DNA from: Lolium rigidum
Lineage: Eukaryota > Streptophyta > Magnoliopsida > Poales > Poaceae
Assembly (NCBI RefSeq): GCF_022539505.1
Contig: NC_061508.1
Coordinates: 95,831,276-95,895,275, forward strand
Direction of reading: 5' to 3'
Length of the DNA: 64,000 nucleotides
Made by a program: the position numbers and the translations under genes. Below the pieces are notes generated by a model that worked only from the letters and a program-made list of their open reading frames with translations, did no database searches and was not told the origin of the DNA. This document shows positions 9,176 to 22,239 of the stretch, piece after piece; position 1 is the stretch's first letter; every line of letters begins with the position of its first letter.

Positions 9176-10811
9176 TGAACCGCGAAGATATGCAAGATTG
9201 CAGAGTGCTCGTGATGTATTACTGTTGGACAGTGATGAGCCAACAACTTATTCAGAAGCGATGGTGGGATCTGATTCTGAGTCATGGCTTGGAGCCATGA
9301 GATCCGAGTTAAAGTCCATGGATGAAAATCAAGTTTGGAACTTGGTTGATTTGCCAGACGGTGCAAGACCCGTCGAGTGCAAATGGGTCTTTAAGAAGAA
9401 AAATGACATGGATGGAAATGTTTCTGTCTATAAAGCACGGCTTGTCGCGAAGGGAATCCGACAGGTTCAAGGAGTTGTCTATGACGAGACCTTCTCGCCC
9501 GTAGAGATGCTTAAGTCGGTTCGGATCATGTTAGCTCTAGTAGCCTATTTCGACTATGAGATATGGCAGATGGATGTCAAGACGTCCTTCCTCAATGGAA
9601 ATTTAACTACGGACGTGTATATGATATAGACCGAAGGTTTTGTCGATCCGGCTAACGCTGACAAGGTATGCAAACTTCAGAAATCCATTTATGGGCTGAA
9701 GCAAGCATATCGAGGTTGGAAGATTCGCTTTGATGAGGTAGTCAAATCGTTTGGCTTCATCAAGAGTGATCATGATTCTTGTTTATACAAGAAGTTTATT
9801 GGGAGAAAAGTAAATTTTCTAATCTTATATGTGGATGACATATTACTGATGGGAAATGATGTCCTGATGTTGCAAGAAACCAAAGAATCATTGGAAAGGA
9901 GTTTCCCAATGAAGGATTTGGGTGAGGCAAATTACATACTAGGAATCAGGATCTATAGAGATAGATCTAGGCGGCTCATTAGATTGAGTCAGAGTACATA
10001 TTTGGACAAACTGTTGAAGAGATTCAACATGGAATCGTCTAAGAAGGGGTTCTTACCGATGTCCCATGGTGTAAAACTTAGCAAGACTCAGTGTCCTTCG
10101 ACAACTGATGAGCGAAGTCGTATGAGTGCGATCCCGTATGCTTCGGCACTCGGATCCATCATGTATGCCATGATTTGTACTAGGCCTGATGTTTCCTATC
10201 CTGTAAGTATGATGAGAAGATACCAGGCTAACCCTGGCCAAAGCCACTGGGTAGCAGTTAAAAACATCCTTAAGTACTTGAGAAGGACTAAGGATATGTT
10301 CCTAGTTTATGGAGGTGAGGATGACCTCAGTGTAAGGGGTTACATGGATGCGAGTTATCTCACTGACTCAGATGATTCTCGTTCGCAATCTGGATATGTG
10401 TTCATGATGAACGGAGGGGCTATGAGCTGGAAGAGTCCCAAGCAAGATACTAGGTCTGCGTCTACAATAGAGGCTGAGTATATTGTTGCCTCGGAGGCAG
10501 CAAAGGAAGCTGTTTGGATCAGGAACCTCCTGATGGATCTTGGTGTGGTTCAGGGTGCGTCCAATTCATTGGACATATACTGTGACAACAATGGTGCTAT
10601 CGCACAAGCCAATGGACCTAGACAATACCAGAAGAACAAACATATACTCATGCGTTACCATCTTATTCGCCAGTTCGTCGAACAAGGTGATATCAAGTTA
10701 TGCAAGGTACACACGGATGCAAACATTGCAGATCTGTTGACAAAGGCGCTACCACGGCCTAAGCATGAGGCGCACATGAGAGGTATGGGCATTAGATGGA
10801 TGGACATATGA
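9132..10811 (+). pseudogene. Copia reverse transcriptase and RNase H, one stop
   Basis: A single frame holds the Copia-type reverse transcriptase (RVT_2: CKWVFKKK, YKARLVAKG, MDVKTSFLNG, then catalytic LYVDDILLMG near 9828-9857) and the RNase H domain (GYMDASYLTD, AEYIVASEAAKEAVW, YCDNNGAIAQA, LLTKALPR). It ends at the natural stop in 10809-10811. One in-frame TAG at 9627-9629 interrupts it, at a place where most relatives have a glutamine codon (TAG is one change from CAG). The enzymes would copy element RNA into DNA. This is the best preserved part of the element. Confidence 0.88.
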
Positions 10812-10839
10812 TGTCGAGATGATTGACTCTAGGGCAATC

Positions 10840-12124
10840 ATGTATGATGTGATTCCCATTCTACTCATAAATATTATTAAGTTGTCATTGTTTGAACATC
10901 TGATATGTATCATTTAATATGTGATTCGATTGTGAACTATGTATTTATGTTGTTCATACTTAATTGTCCTTGGTCATTGAGGTTGTGTTGGACACACAAC
11001 CTAGACTAATGTGATAGTTGGCCGATGACTCGGTTCCTCTTTTCATGGGCATGGTGATGCCATTACAGCCTACACGCACTCAGCCTAAAGAGTTTAGCGA
11101 GTCGGACCGACCCATATTTAGATGCAACGATTAAATTGTCATTTGCATGTCTTAATCCTGAGGTTATCACACTATTCAAGTTGTGGATCACCAACTTAGG
11201 TTCTGTCAAACGTTGTTCCATAACAGGGCAGTCATAAAGGCAGAGTTCGGGTTGACTGAGAATCAAGCTGCGCGATGTGGATAGCCAAGATGGGATTTTG
11301 CCCCACCGAATGGACAGATATTCTCTGGGCCCTCTCGAGTGATATGATTCAGGAAGCATGGCCATGCGCGACATGGTTAAGTGTTAACCGGGTCGATGGA
11401 CTAAGAGTTAGTCGGATGAATCACATATCACAGATCGAGAAAAGAGTTGAACTATTAAAGGGATGCCGATTATTTCGTCTATAGTTCGACAAGGTATATC
11501 GTGAGGCAAAAGGGACTAAGACATATGTCACATTGGAAGGTATGTCGTCATGACTGGATGGTACTTGGGAGTCGGTATGTTCTGCTAGGAGCCGCTACCG
11601 ATTGATCGATTGAGAGTTGGACTCCAGTCGTGTCCAAGTCGCCATGGGCCTGCGGGGTCGCACACTTAAGAGCGGGAGCAATTATTTTTGTCGGGTTGGA
11701 CCCGAACAAGAAATGGACTGAAAAGTGAGTTGGACTCACGGAGTGGATGGGCCTCAAGTCTTGGAGCCCACTTCCACTCGGTATATAAGCAGGGTGCGGG
11801 AAGCCCAAAGGGCACGTTTTCCCACTCTCATGCGTTGAGAACCCTAGCCCCCATTCGGTCCAGCCGTCGCACCGGACTTAGCAGATCCGCCGCGGAGCTC
11901 CTCCTCACACATATGGATTCCGGCAGAGGTGCTATACGTTCAGCACTTTAATGATCGCGGGATTGGATCAGCTGGATTGGATCGTGGGACGACACTGCAT
12001 CAAGGCGCTGCATGGATAATCCGCAACTGCGCGTCTAGTGGTAATCCTCATGGCCTTCTACCTAGGCTAGATCTTGGGTGCACCGCGTAGGAAAAGTTTT
12101 TGTTTATCTCTACGCGCCCCAACA
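10840..12124 (+). repeat. Probable Copia 3' LTR
   Basis: After the RNase H stop, about 1.3 kb of non-coding DNA ends with CTCTACGCGCCCCAACA, a typical Copia LTR end. A TATA-like element (GGTATATAAGCAGG near 11779) and a run of ACCCTAGCC leader-like sequence after it fit an LTR promoter. The left boundary is uncertain: no clean polypurine tract precedes it, and the sequence after the pol stop looks as if the tract and first LTR bases were deleted. TGTTGG at 10986 is an alternative start. There is no 5' LTR to compare with. Confidence 0.6.
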
Positions 12125-12877
12125 ACACTTACTCATGAGAGTCTTACCTTGTTCCTGAACTCTCCTAATAACACCACAGAGAAGAAGTTTGCTTATGTTG
12201 AGAAATACTTATGTGGTTTGCAATTATCTTTAGTTCCATATCTTCGTTGCAACCATGATATTAAACTTAATAGTGATAACTATTTTGAAAGGGAAAGCAT
12301 GCTAATGAATGCCTTGGTAGTTATAATGATGCTATTTATATGAAAACATGCATGCTTTAAATGGTTACAATAATATATTTGCTTCTAGTAAGTGCAACTA
12401 TTATTGAAGAGGAGGTGATAAGAGCCCTCTATATGTTACTAATAATCATATGATGCAAGTAAATGTTGTTAATACACATTGGGAAACTTCTATTTATGGT
12501 GTTTCATTTATATGGAAAATTCCAATGCATAGAAAGAAAATAAGACTTCGTTGGTTATTACTTATGTGTTTTGTTTTTCTCTCTACTAAGTTTCAACTTG
12601 ATTATTATCTTCATTGGTGTGAGAACACTATGGGATCCTTGTATTATTCTTGGAAGAAAATTTTCTCCGAACCACAGGGGCTTGTATGGAACACTTCCCT
12701 AGGATGAAAGGCACAACTTTTAAGCTCCCTCATGAGCTTCACCTTAGATGAATATCAAGTAAGTAAAACCCTAGCTATATGGCTATAAAGAAAGCGATTT
12801 ACGGGAGGCAACCCGGTTTTGTTTTGGCTTTTTCTATGTGTCCTCTTGCTGTAATAAGAGATTGTTTTCTTAGTTTA
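12125..12877 (+). mobile_element. Athila-like Gypsy, left interior piece
   Basis: AT-rich sequence with many stops, ending in the motif ATGGCTATAAAGAAAGCGATTTACGGGAGGCAACCCGG (12780-12816 region) that I associate with the region between pol and the 3' LTR of Athila-lineage Gypsy elements of Triticeae. Small frames (12125-12343, 12450-12705, 12779-13027) are not convincing genes; the last one even runs into the inserted LARD LTR. The piece continues across the LARD insertion at 28709. Its left end is cut by the Copia 3' LTR. Confidence 0.65.
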
Positions 12878-15259
12878 TGTAATATCCCAGGTAATGGGGT
12901 TACAAAAATAGAGGACACAGATGTGTGCATTGCATTCATGCATAGAAAATCTGGGGAATTTTCGCGCTTTAAAGTAAAACAGTCACAAGAATCGAAGTTT
13001 CACTTGACCTTGGTGGAATTGAAGTAGCTCATCAAGTCAAGCGCTATAAACCTCAATGTGACTTTGTCAAGACCTTGTTTTGGGTAGAGAGGATTTGATC
13101 TAAGGGGTTAGATCAAATAGAACTAATAATCAACACAACACCACTTTACTTAATGATCAATTGCTTGATCTTATAACATATCATAATATGGTAATCCTTA
13201 CCATAACATTTGAACATACATCTCTTTGGAAATCAAGTAACAATAAATGGAGAAACCATTCTTCACTTATCTTTTCCATGTCTTAAACAAATCCTTGATC
13301 CTACCATGAACCTCATGGTATTCATTCTACTCTAATCTTGGAAGCAAGACAAGAAGATCCACTCTGAAATAGATATTCTTCCCCATTCCAAGTTATTACA
13401 CATTAAACATAGAGATGTGAGAGTTCTATTATAATTATTAGAGAAGAAATAACAAACCTTGAGCTAAACCCTGGATATACATCCAAGTATTCAAATTATC
13501 ATCTTCAAGAGGAACCCTAGAATATTATTCAAGTCCTTCCCAAATGAGAGAGAGACCAACCATACTAAATCTAGCTTTACCTATTTAAGAATCAATGTTT
13601 AACTTTGAACTAGAGTATTAGGTAAACCATTTCACCTTGAAGTGGTGAGATCACCAAATACCAAGTGGAATAAGACTATATCCATGACTTAGTGAAATAA
13701 GGAGTGGAATAAACCAACTAAGATAAACACTTGAATCTTTGGCTCAGTAACCTAAATAAATATTAGGAGTACACCATAAACCCTAGAATAACTATTCTAA
13801 AATGAGAAAGCTCAAACCATGGTGTTATACTCAAGATAATTGAGACAACCATAGCCATGTCCACCCAAGAAACTATAAGGGAGAAATTATGTTTAGTTAA
13901 TCTAGACAATGCTTGATCATGGAAGTGAGAACCCATTTAATAAGAGGTCCTTAGGAAGCCAAACCTTGATCATTATAAATTGAGTAATGATCATAAACCC
14001 TAAGAACTTGAGGTAAAGATATCAAGAACAAGATGATCATATATAATATATGATCATGCTTTGGAGATATGTAAGGATAAGTTAAACCCTACTAGTATAA
14101 GCAGATTCCCTTTCCACATGAAATTATAGGGAGATCACTAGTAAGAAACTCTAGACTTATATCCCAACCTTAACTTGTGAATCACTTGGTGATCATAAGT
14201 ACAATTCTATCACATCTACATTCCACTTATCTTTCATTACAGAACCACAAGAAAACCTTTAGAATAAAACTCCATACTTAATATGGTGAGAAACCATACA
14301 TCCATATGACCAAAGTTAACTATAAAAAGAACTATCACTAATGTAGTTTCTTTAATGTTAAATTGGGGATAATAATAAAAGTTAATTGGGAGAAGATAAA
14401 ACTAATTCTCTAGTCCTTAGTAATTAAAGGAGAACAGAAACAACTAAGCAAGTAACCATATTACAATGGTTAGGGAGATTAAACCCTAGCCAATGCACTA
14501 TGGTGTCATTCCATATCTACAACCTAGCATCATATCTCAACCCTAGTTTATGCATCACTTGGGTGATCACAACTATAAACCTAGTTCACATTTGAGTTCC
14601 AAACCTTGTGTCATTAGGTAAATATCATTAGAACTCTAGTGAGGCATATTAATAAACTCTTATGCTTCATTTATAAAACCTGAGAAAAACCCTTGTGATA
14701 CATCTTCTAATTAAAACCCATGTGTGGTGAATAACCACTCATACCAACCACTGATCTATATAATTAAGACCCAAACTTGAGGAGAGTAATATCTACTCTA
14801 GATAGTTCAAATTGTTAATAGACCATAACACAAATGCTAATGAATATGGGTTATCATCAAACCTAAAAAAATCTTACTAAAATGTTGCTCACATGAAACT
14901 AACATGCAAGTGATTAATTCCTCAAATAGGAACTAAGACATAATAACAACTTCAGAAACACCTTGAGATGAAGGTATCAACTCTTATATTTCTAAATTGA
15001 ATAGGAATTCATAATAGAAAAGGAAATTATTGTGAAAATATGAACTCATGTCTATTTGCTATTTTGAATAAGTTCACAAATATGCAAATAATCTAGTATA
15101 AAATATGAATTCAAATAGAATAGTGAAACAATAGTTATTATACTAAATCTTGAATGGATTAGCATATTTACAAATATCTGCAAATGGAAATAAATTCAAA
15201 TATGAGTTAACATAGAAAATATACAAAAGGAGAAATAAAAACAAGAGAAAAAATGAGGG

Positions 15260-16110
15260 AAATACCCACCTGGCCGTGTAGCCCATGAAGAAGCCCAGCG
15301 AGTAGCCTGCAGAGCAGCCCAACACCATCACCACGAAGACGGCCCAGCCCAGCCCACGTACCGTTTCGCCTGGATAAGATCGAAGCCGAAGTCATCGTCT
15401 TCGTCTTCGCCATCGACGACGCGCGGAGGACGCCGGCGCGATGAGGAGAGCCACGTCCGGCCGTCGTTGCTGACCACTCTCTCTCAACGACGACCGCCGG
15501 ACATCGTATAAATACGAGGAGGAAACCCAGAGCTTCTCTCTTCTTCTTTTCGTCGCCATGACCGAAACCCTAGCCGCCAGCAACCTTAGCAATCCACCGC
15601 TCCCGACCACCACGGAGCCCGCCGTTGAGCTCTGGAGGAGCGCTTCGACGCCCTTAGTCATCTGGTGCAGCCACAAGTCAAGGGGGCTCGGTGGAGGGAA
15701 ATTTAGCCGTTCCCTTTCGCGGTGCCGCGAGAGAAATTGCGACCGCCTCGTCGCTACCGACCACGATCAACTCCGGCGACCAGCTAGCAAGCATCAGGGT
15801 AAGATTTCTCGTCGGTAGGTGCTAGTCTTGCGTCCCAATTCGCTCCGTAGCGCTTTACCGACGTGAGCCGCCGTTCACTGCCGCTGTTCGAGCTCGCCGG
15901 GTTACTCCGGTGACCTTTTGCTGGGGGCGCCACCACCAAGTGGTTCGCCTTGGCGAGCACTATCCAACGCGCCTCTGCACGTCCCCGCGGGAGTCCGGGA
16001 GAGCCGGCGCCGTCGTCGATCACCTCGCAGGCCACCGTGAGCTATGCCACGTAGTAGGCCACGGTGGCACCTGACGTGGAGCTAGCCCCACCAGTCAGTG
16101 GCTGCGTGGG
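15260..16110. other. GC-rich promoter-like island in 5' LTR
   Basis: Plus strand: a TATA box (GTATAAATACG near 15507) is followed about 50 bases on by ATG at 15558, then 86 codons (MTETLAASNLSNPPL...) with a good splice-donor-like GGTAAGAT near 15797. Minus strand: a frame reading VMVLGCSAGYSLGFFMGYTAR (15266-15328 region) ends at a donor-like GTGGGT. Both look like fragments of host exons brought into the LTR, or the LTR's own promoter and leader. I recognise neither protein. The copy in the 3' LTR carries small indels that alter both frames, so protein function is unlikely. Confidence 0.45.
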
Positions 16111-18158
16111 TAAACTAGCTGAGTAGGTTTAGTTTTTTCTCATTTTAATTTAAATCCAACAATTACTGCAACTTCATTTAATTATAGAAAATTCATAAAC
16201 ACTCAAAAAAAATAATATAAGATATCCAAATTCTTATAAAGATAAACTCTACCCAATAAAAATATAAAATGAAATTTTTATTTTTTAATAAAAATTTAAT
16301 TGTTTTATACTTGTTATTTAAGCCTTATTTATTAATTCTAAATTCAACTAAAATTCCATAATTAGGAAAACTTTCCAAATTAAATAATGACCAGTAAATA
16401 AATAAAGAAAACATTAAAACTAATTTTCTTTATTTTGTTAACTTAGTAAATCATTATTAAAGAGAATTAAACTCTAATTAATAATTACCTAATTATTAAT
16501 TGTTTAAAATAATAAAATGCCAAATTCAATATTATTTTTATTCCCAAATTATTATAACTTCAACTTTAAATTGAAGTTATCAATCATAGAATTATTAGGG
16601 TAATTAGAAAACCCTAGTTCCATATGGTAGGAAAACAGGAATTCATCATTTCATGTGAAACCCTAAAACCCTAATTCAATTAGGAACCTTAGCTCCACTA
16701 CTTCATATGAACCCTAAATTATTCCCAAACATAAACCCTAAGTAACAGGTGATCATGTTACTTCATTAGTAACCATAGATTCATATTTAGCAACTAAATG
16801 CCTGTTCAAATCCACATAACATATGGGAACCCTATCACAACTAATTAGCATCCCATGTGTTCATCTTAATCAACCCTAGTTCCTATCACAAGGATCTCAT
16901 CCTTAATTAACCTTAACTAGCATCACACCATTGTGATGAGCTCCAATATCATCTATACCCAATATTTATCATTATATCCCATGCCCACTAAACCCTATTA
17001 GTGTAAGATAATGATTAAACACCCTACTTAGGAAACCACCATTCCTTACTTAGTGAATCCAATAACAAAACCTAGACAACCTCAACCTTAATTGTTATAC
17101 TTCTTATTATATAGAAGTATGTTCTTCAAAAGTTATTCTTTTGAAGAAAATAAAGAATCATCATCAACCCTGCTTATAAGGACATATAAACCCTAGCTAG
17201 CTATCACCAATAAGATAAACCAATCTTGATAGCAACCTTGTATGAATAATTGCTTAGAATGCCCAGGCTTAACTCAACCTTACAAGCCCTAGGTGTTGAT
17301 GAATCCAATCTTGTTTGGATCCATCTAATACTTACTCCAGAAACTATTTGGAACCATAATAAACTATAGAAACCCACAAACCCAATTATCATACTTGTTC
17401 TTTGTTAAAGAACATGTTTTTCAAAAGTTATTCTTTTGAATTATATAATAAGTAATCATCAACCATGCCAGTGTAGTGCTTAAAACCAACCACTATTCAT
17501 TACATGTTAAGTTTATACCAAATGTTACAGTTGTGTGCTATTAATCTTATTGTTACTATATATTGCATCACCTGTTCATGATACCATGTAACCACACATG
17601 AATAAGAACCTTGTCTGTAAATCACTCTAAAAGTGCAACACACCCTAAACAAATCATTTCAATTCACTAATCCTAAATCATCGGATTAGGTCACGCTTAG
17701 AGCGATTGCATCTCATTATTATGCATTATTGCATCCTTGCCAATATTTTAAACATCGTCCTTACCGGACGATGATGCTATTTCAGAAGTTGGAGTTACTA
17801 CGTATCGAAGACCTTGTCTGCATAATCTTGCAGTCAAGAAAGGCAAGTTCATCACTTGCTCGTGTCATTTGAGTATTTCTATCAAATTACTTGCAAAGTA
17901 TTATGATTATCACTATTGCACAAAAATCAAAACCACTACTTTCATAACTATGAATATGACTAAGTGGTGGGCAATGGAACCATGGATTGTGTTGATATGG
18001 TGGAGGTTCCATTGCACGGGTTTATATCCATCTAGGATTAAACAACAAATGTCGCCAGTGATTCTTGTGCCGTAATACCCGTGTTAACCATAAGATCCGG
18101 AGTGGGACGGAGTAGTCAAAAGTGTTTCCACCTCTCGTTCATCAACGGATGCGCTTTA

Positions 18159-18292
18159 CCGTAGTACACTTGTAATCCAAGGGCGGCAAGCGGTGAGGCC
18201 GGGGAGTCCTAAGTCCCCACGGCATAGTCCGTAGTACACTTGTCGCTCGAAGGAGCAAGATGGTGAGGCTGGGGAGTCCTAAGTCCCCACGG
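18159..18292. repeat. 70-bp tandem duplication in 5' LTR
   Basis: Two units start with CCGTAGTACACTTGT at 18159 and 18229. Each ends with GGGGAGTCCTAAGTCCCCACGG, whose GGGGA and TCCCC halves can pair. The equivalent pair in the 3' LTR lies at 27542-27679 with small indels. It was therefore present before the element inserted. Confidence 0.85.
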
Positions 18293-19323
18293 TATTGCGG
18301 TCTAGGATGGGTTGCAGCCACCGGCGTAGGAGTGTATGGTAGAGCCCGAGCATCGTTGTCGTGGTCGGGGTCCACCTTGAAATCTACAGGAATAATGGGA
18401 CCGACGTGGACCCAGGGTCGGCGCATGCAACAAAGGGTGGGTGTTCGAGGTAGCGGAGGAACATGATTGGCTAGACCTTATACCGGGCCTCACACCAAAG
18501 GAAGTGTGGACGAGCTGCGCGCTCGGTTGGCACCAAGGTTAAGATCTCTTATGGGTAAAGCAACACACCTCTGCAGAGTGTAATGAACCGTGACCTGTCA
18601 CTCCCTGTTCCGGGATATGGAACTGCGAACGCTGTCGGAAAGGAGCTCCATGAAGTTCTAGTAAACCGGTGAAGGCTGACGGACATAGTTCTTCTGAATA
18701 AAAGCAACCTTTTGGAAGAAATGGTTATGAAAACTTGCATTGGTATTAGACTCTCTGGTCTAATGCCGTAGCTAGTGCATTAAACACCTCTTTCCTATAA
18801 TGAACTTGTTGAGTACGCTCGTACTCATCTCACTCTTAAATCCCCTGCTTAGATATGGAGGCCATTAAGGAGGATCTCCGATACAACTCAAAGGCCGAGG
18901 AGTCAACAACTACTTCAAGAGACAGGACCATGTCGGAAGAGTCATATACCACATCCACTAGGGAGAAAACTTAGATTAAGCAGTAGAAGGGAACTAGCTC
19001 CCTAAACCTAGCTCCTATTTAGCTAGAATCTATTCATAGCCTCAGTAGTTAGTTAAATACTCTACAAATAGAGTTCGTGTTAGGATTAGACTACGAGTCG
19101 TTCTTCTGGAGTTTATTTGCAGTTTTACCTCATTGTAAAGTAGGAGGCTGTGATGGATCTGTTGTAAAGAGTCAGTGTTGTAATTCTATAGACATGGCTT
19201 GGACCCGCATATGTTTCTGTTGTACCACTCTGAGCGATATAATACTGAGTGAAACGGTGTTTCATTGGTGTTATATCAGACTTGCATACTACACCATGCA
19301 GTGGTATGCCGGGTCACCACAGT

Positions 19324-19335
19324 TGGTATCAGAGC
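19324..19335 (+). promoter_or_regulatory. Primer binding site, initiator Met-tRNA
   Basis: TGGTATCAGAGC, two bases after the 5' LTR end, matches the complement of the 3' end of plant initiator methionine tRNA. This is where the tRNA primes minus-strand DNA synthesis. Its presence defines the strand of the element. Confidence 0.93.
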
Positions 19336-22239
19336 AAATGCTTTGACCCTAGGATTAAAACCTTTTAAAGGAGACCTATAGGATTGGTAGTGTCTATAGG
19401 AAGTTATCTTAGGTGAACCAAATTTTTTTTATGACTTGAGATGGATATTCACTTGAGAATAATCCTGACACACTTGAGTCAATATTTCTTACCTATATTT
19501 CCTAAGTAATGTTAGTTAGATAATCTCAAATTATGTAGGATACTCTTAAGACCCTAAAATAATTATGAGTAGACCACAGTTGGTATACAATACATGGTAG
19601 TCCAAAGAGAGGATACAACCATAAGGAAGCTATCCTATTGGAAGATGTGTACCAACATATGTTAGGATTAAGTAAGAGTTATCCAGATCTGTAATAGAAG
19701 TAATATCAAGTGAGGAAGATAACTAAGATATCCTAATAAAAGGTGTATACCAAGACAAGTAATAGGGTAAGTAAAATTCATCTGAACTTGTGAAACAATT
19801 GATAGTAAGTGATAACTATGAGTCATATGAGGTAGTATAGACCATGATGAGTCAATCATGGGAGATAAGGAAGAGAGATATGAATAAAATATGATTACTT
19901 ACATGGTAGAGTTGTTAATCATATATGATTCACCTGAGAATCATTATGTGATGGAATAGAACATTATAAGTATTTTGGAGGAGTACAATAAGAAGCCAAA
20001 TGCTAAACAATAGTGCAAGAATTATGTTCCAAAAAAAAAAAACATGGGAACTGTGTCAAGAACATTAGGTCCATAGCCTTACGATACAATAACTTGGAAG
20101 TATAGGAGCTATATTCCAATAGTTATGTGTCTAGAATAGTGATGTTAGAACCAGACATATCATTGAAGTAGTCCTCAACAAAATGGAAGATAAGTAGTAC
20201 TTCCAGAGAAAATTAGGTTAACCACAACTATCCTAGACCACTTTGTTTCAAGCTTATCTCATTGCAAATGTGCAATTAAGGTAAAGGTTGAAACAAATAG
20301 TAGAATCCCATATATTCGTGCTAAGTATCACGATATAAACCTATCGTATGTGGTGTTATATACTACACATCTCAGCCTGATGTTTAGAGATGTCTTACTC
20401 AACTAGTATATTCGAGGCTTATGATGGTGTGTATTATATGCACAAAGCTGAATCTTCTTGGATTTTATTGGATTTTCATTGTTTGACTAGATCCATACAT
20501 GAAGTTTGACGTTGATATGCAAATGCATGTTGCAATATCAAGTCCTTACTTGATGCTATAGATCTAGAGGGTAATGGTAAACGTGTGAGGAAGTGACGAA
20601 CTCTGAAGATCTTAAAGACAAGATGAAGGTTCATCAGAAAAAGGAAGTAAAGTTGTGGGAAGTAACCACAATACTCTCAAGGAAGTACAATCAGAAACTC
20701 ATGCTTACCGCAACCGAGGAGTACTTTAGTACATAAGAAGCATGCAGGTAAGAAATAGAATGATTATGGTGAAGCTCAAGCAGATCCATAGTCAACATAG
20801 AAGAGGGAATGCATGGGAAATCACTTAGGATACTATAATCATAGTGTTAGCTAGTGGTTTTTCTTGCAAAATAAACCCTGAATGAAGGAAGGTGATATAT
20901 GAAATCATAGCAGACATAAGAAGACCATAGTTGATAGCAGAAGACCACAATTGGTATAATATCAATACTGTGAGATAAAGCAGAAGATGACTCGTTCAGT
21001 TGATCAAGAACCTATAATAGAATCCATTTATAGATATCAAATAGCCACAGTTGGTATAATAAACCACAGTTGGTATCAGTTGGTATTACAAATAGTTCAC
21101 GATTTAATTAGTTGTAACAAAAGTTTGTGAACAAATAAAAATCTTGTCAGCCAAATAGCTAGATCTATAAACATTTAGTCAAAAGATTCACATTGGATGT
21201 CCACAATTGAGTGGATACACCACAAAGTTCTTCGCAAAACCTTCGAGGAATATAAGTTATAAACAAGACCTATACCAATATTCTAATCATAAGTTTAATA
21301 GTTGGAAGAAAAGGAGTTGAAGACCTTAAGCAAACTCTAAGGGGTAGAGTAAAGATTGAGTTGGATGTACAGTAACTCAATACTTTAAGATATATAGAAG
21401 AAGAAGGTCTGAACTGAGAGGAAGTTCGATCTTATTTTCATAAGATTGTTGAACACTACTTTCAGAATAATGTCAGACCAGAAGCCGAGGTTTATACCTC
21501 GAGGAAGTAAGAAGATGACTATAACTTGAGTAAGTGAGTAATATTTACTCAGAAATACGATAACTCAAGTAAACTTAGGTAAATGAAGTTGGACGAAGAA
21601 AATATCGTAGAACAAATACAAGCACAAGATGGCCCAAAGAATGAAGGAGCTTGACCATACCAAAATTAAAGTCTATTTGAAGGATTCCTTTCATGGAACC
21701 TAAATAACCCAAAATAGTTATAGGTATCAACTGTAAACCATGATTGGATGGACTAAATGAGTCTAATCTATTCTTAGGAAAATAAACCATCACGACCATT
21801 CCATGTTAAGTACCTTACCAAGTACCATTATTGCACTTTTGGTAGTAAGGGAAAACAAAGACCTATTTTATCAAATAGGAGAATGTTATCCAATTAGTCC
21901 TCAATAAAGACTGCCAGGACAAGAAGAAGTCCCAATCATTGAATCGTCAATGAGATAGGAAACAAGATTATAATAGTTGGAAGAAATCAATGAATCAAAG
22001 TAAGAGCCATGGTTCAGAGACAAATATTATTAGATTCCAGAGTCAAATCATAGAACTGGAGAAAGAAACTAATGTTCAGAGACAAACCCTAATGGATTCC
22101 AGGAAGAATCTGGACAAGGGATGTATTCAATTATATCCAGTGAGATCACTACGGAGTTCTAGAAAAAAATTGGAGTCTGCATAAGTCAGAACCACACTTC
22201 GGAAACGTGAGAGAGATCAAACTTCGAGGACGAAGTTTA

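Larger units (their letters stand above)
1291..12124 (+). mobile_element. Degenerate Copia-superfamily LTR retrotransposon
   Basis: The domain order gag, protease, integrase, reverse transcriptase, RNase H identifies Copia (Ty1) rather than Gypsy, because integrase precedes reverse transcriptase. Leader sequence (about 1291-1749) precedes a gag start at ATG 1750. A CACTA transposon (1776-6797) separates the first codons from the rest of gag. The pol frame carries several stops, a frameshift near 8013 and a 97-bp tandem duplication, so this copy cannot make a full polyprotein. A probable 3' LTR ends with CCCCAACA at 12117-12124. No matching 5' LTR or primer binding site is visible upstream. 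Layout and LTR style recall the Angela/BARE type of Triticeae elements, but lineage assignment is tentative. Confidence 0.8.
12878..19321 (+). repeat. LARD 5' LTR (6.4 kb)
   Basis: The LTR starts TGTAATATCCC and ends in CACCACA. It is mostly AT-rich with short CCCTAA-containing runs. It contains a GC-rich island (about 15260-16110), a second moderately GC-rich block with a 70-bp duplication (18159-18292) and transcribed-end-like sequence near 18790-19300, including GTTGAGTACGCTCGTACTCATC. It aligns to the 3' LTR along its whole length. The longest frames inside are about 90 codons and not conserved in length between the two LTRs. Confidence 0.93.

Noticed and set aside
10986..10991. TGTTGG as definite start of the Copia 3' LTR
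   Set aside because: No polypurine tract lies before it and sequence between the pol stop and this point already looks like LTR; kept only as an alternative.
12450..12705. 85-codon frame as a host gene
   Set aside because: Lies in Athila-like interior sequence, is followed by diagnostic element sequence, and shows no domain.
15558..15818. Confident protein-coding gene in the LTR
   Set aside because: Length and sequence after residue 36 change between the two LTR copies through indels, so selection for a protein is not evident.
16662..16682. ACCCTAAAACCCTAA as interstitial telomere repeat
   Set aside because: Only two imperfect units within an AT-rich LTR that has many isolated CCCTA motifs.
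19324..19335. tRNA gene
   Set aside because: Only 12 bases complementary to a tRNA 3' end exist; it is a primer binding site and no cloverleaf is present.
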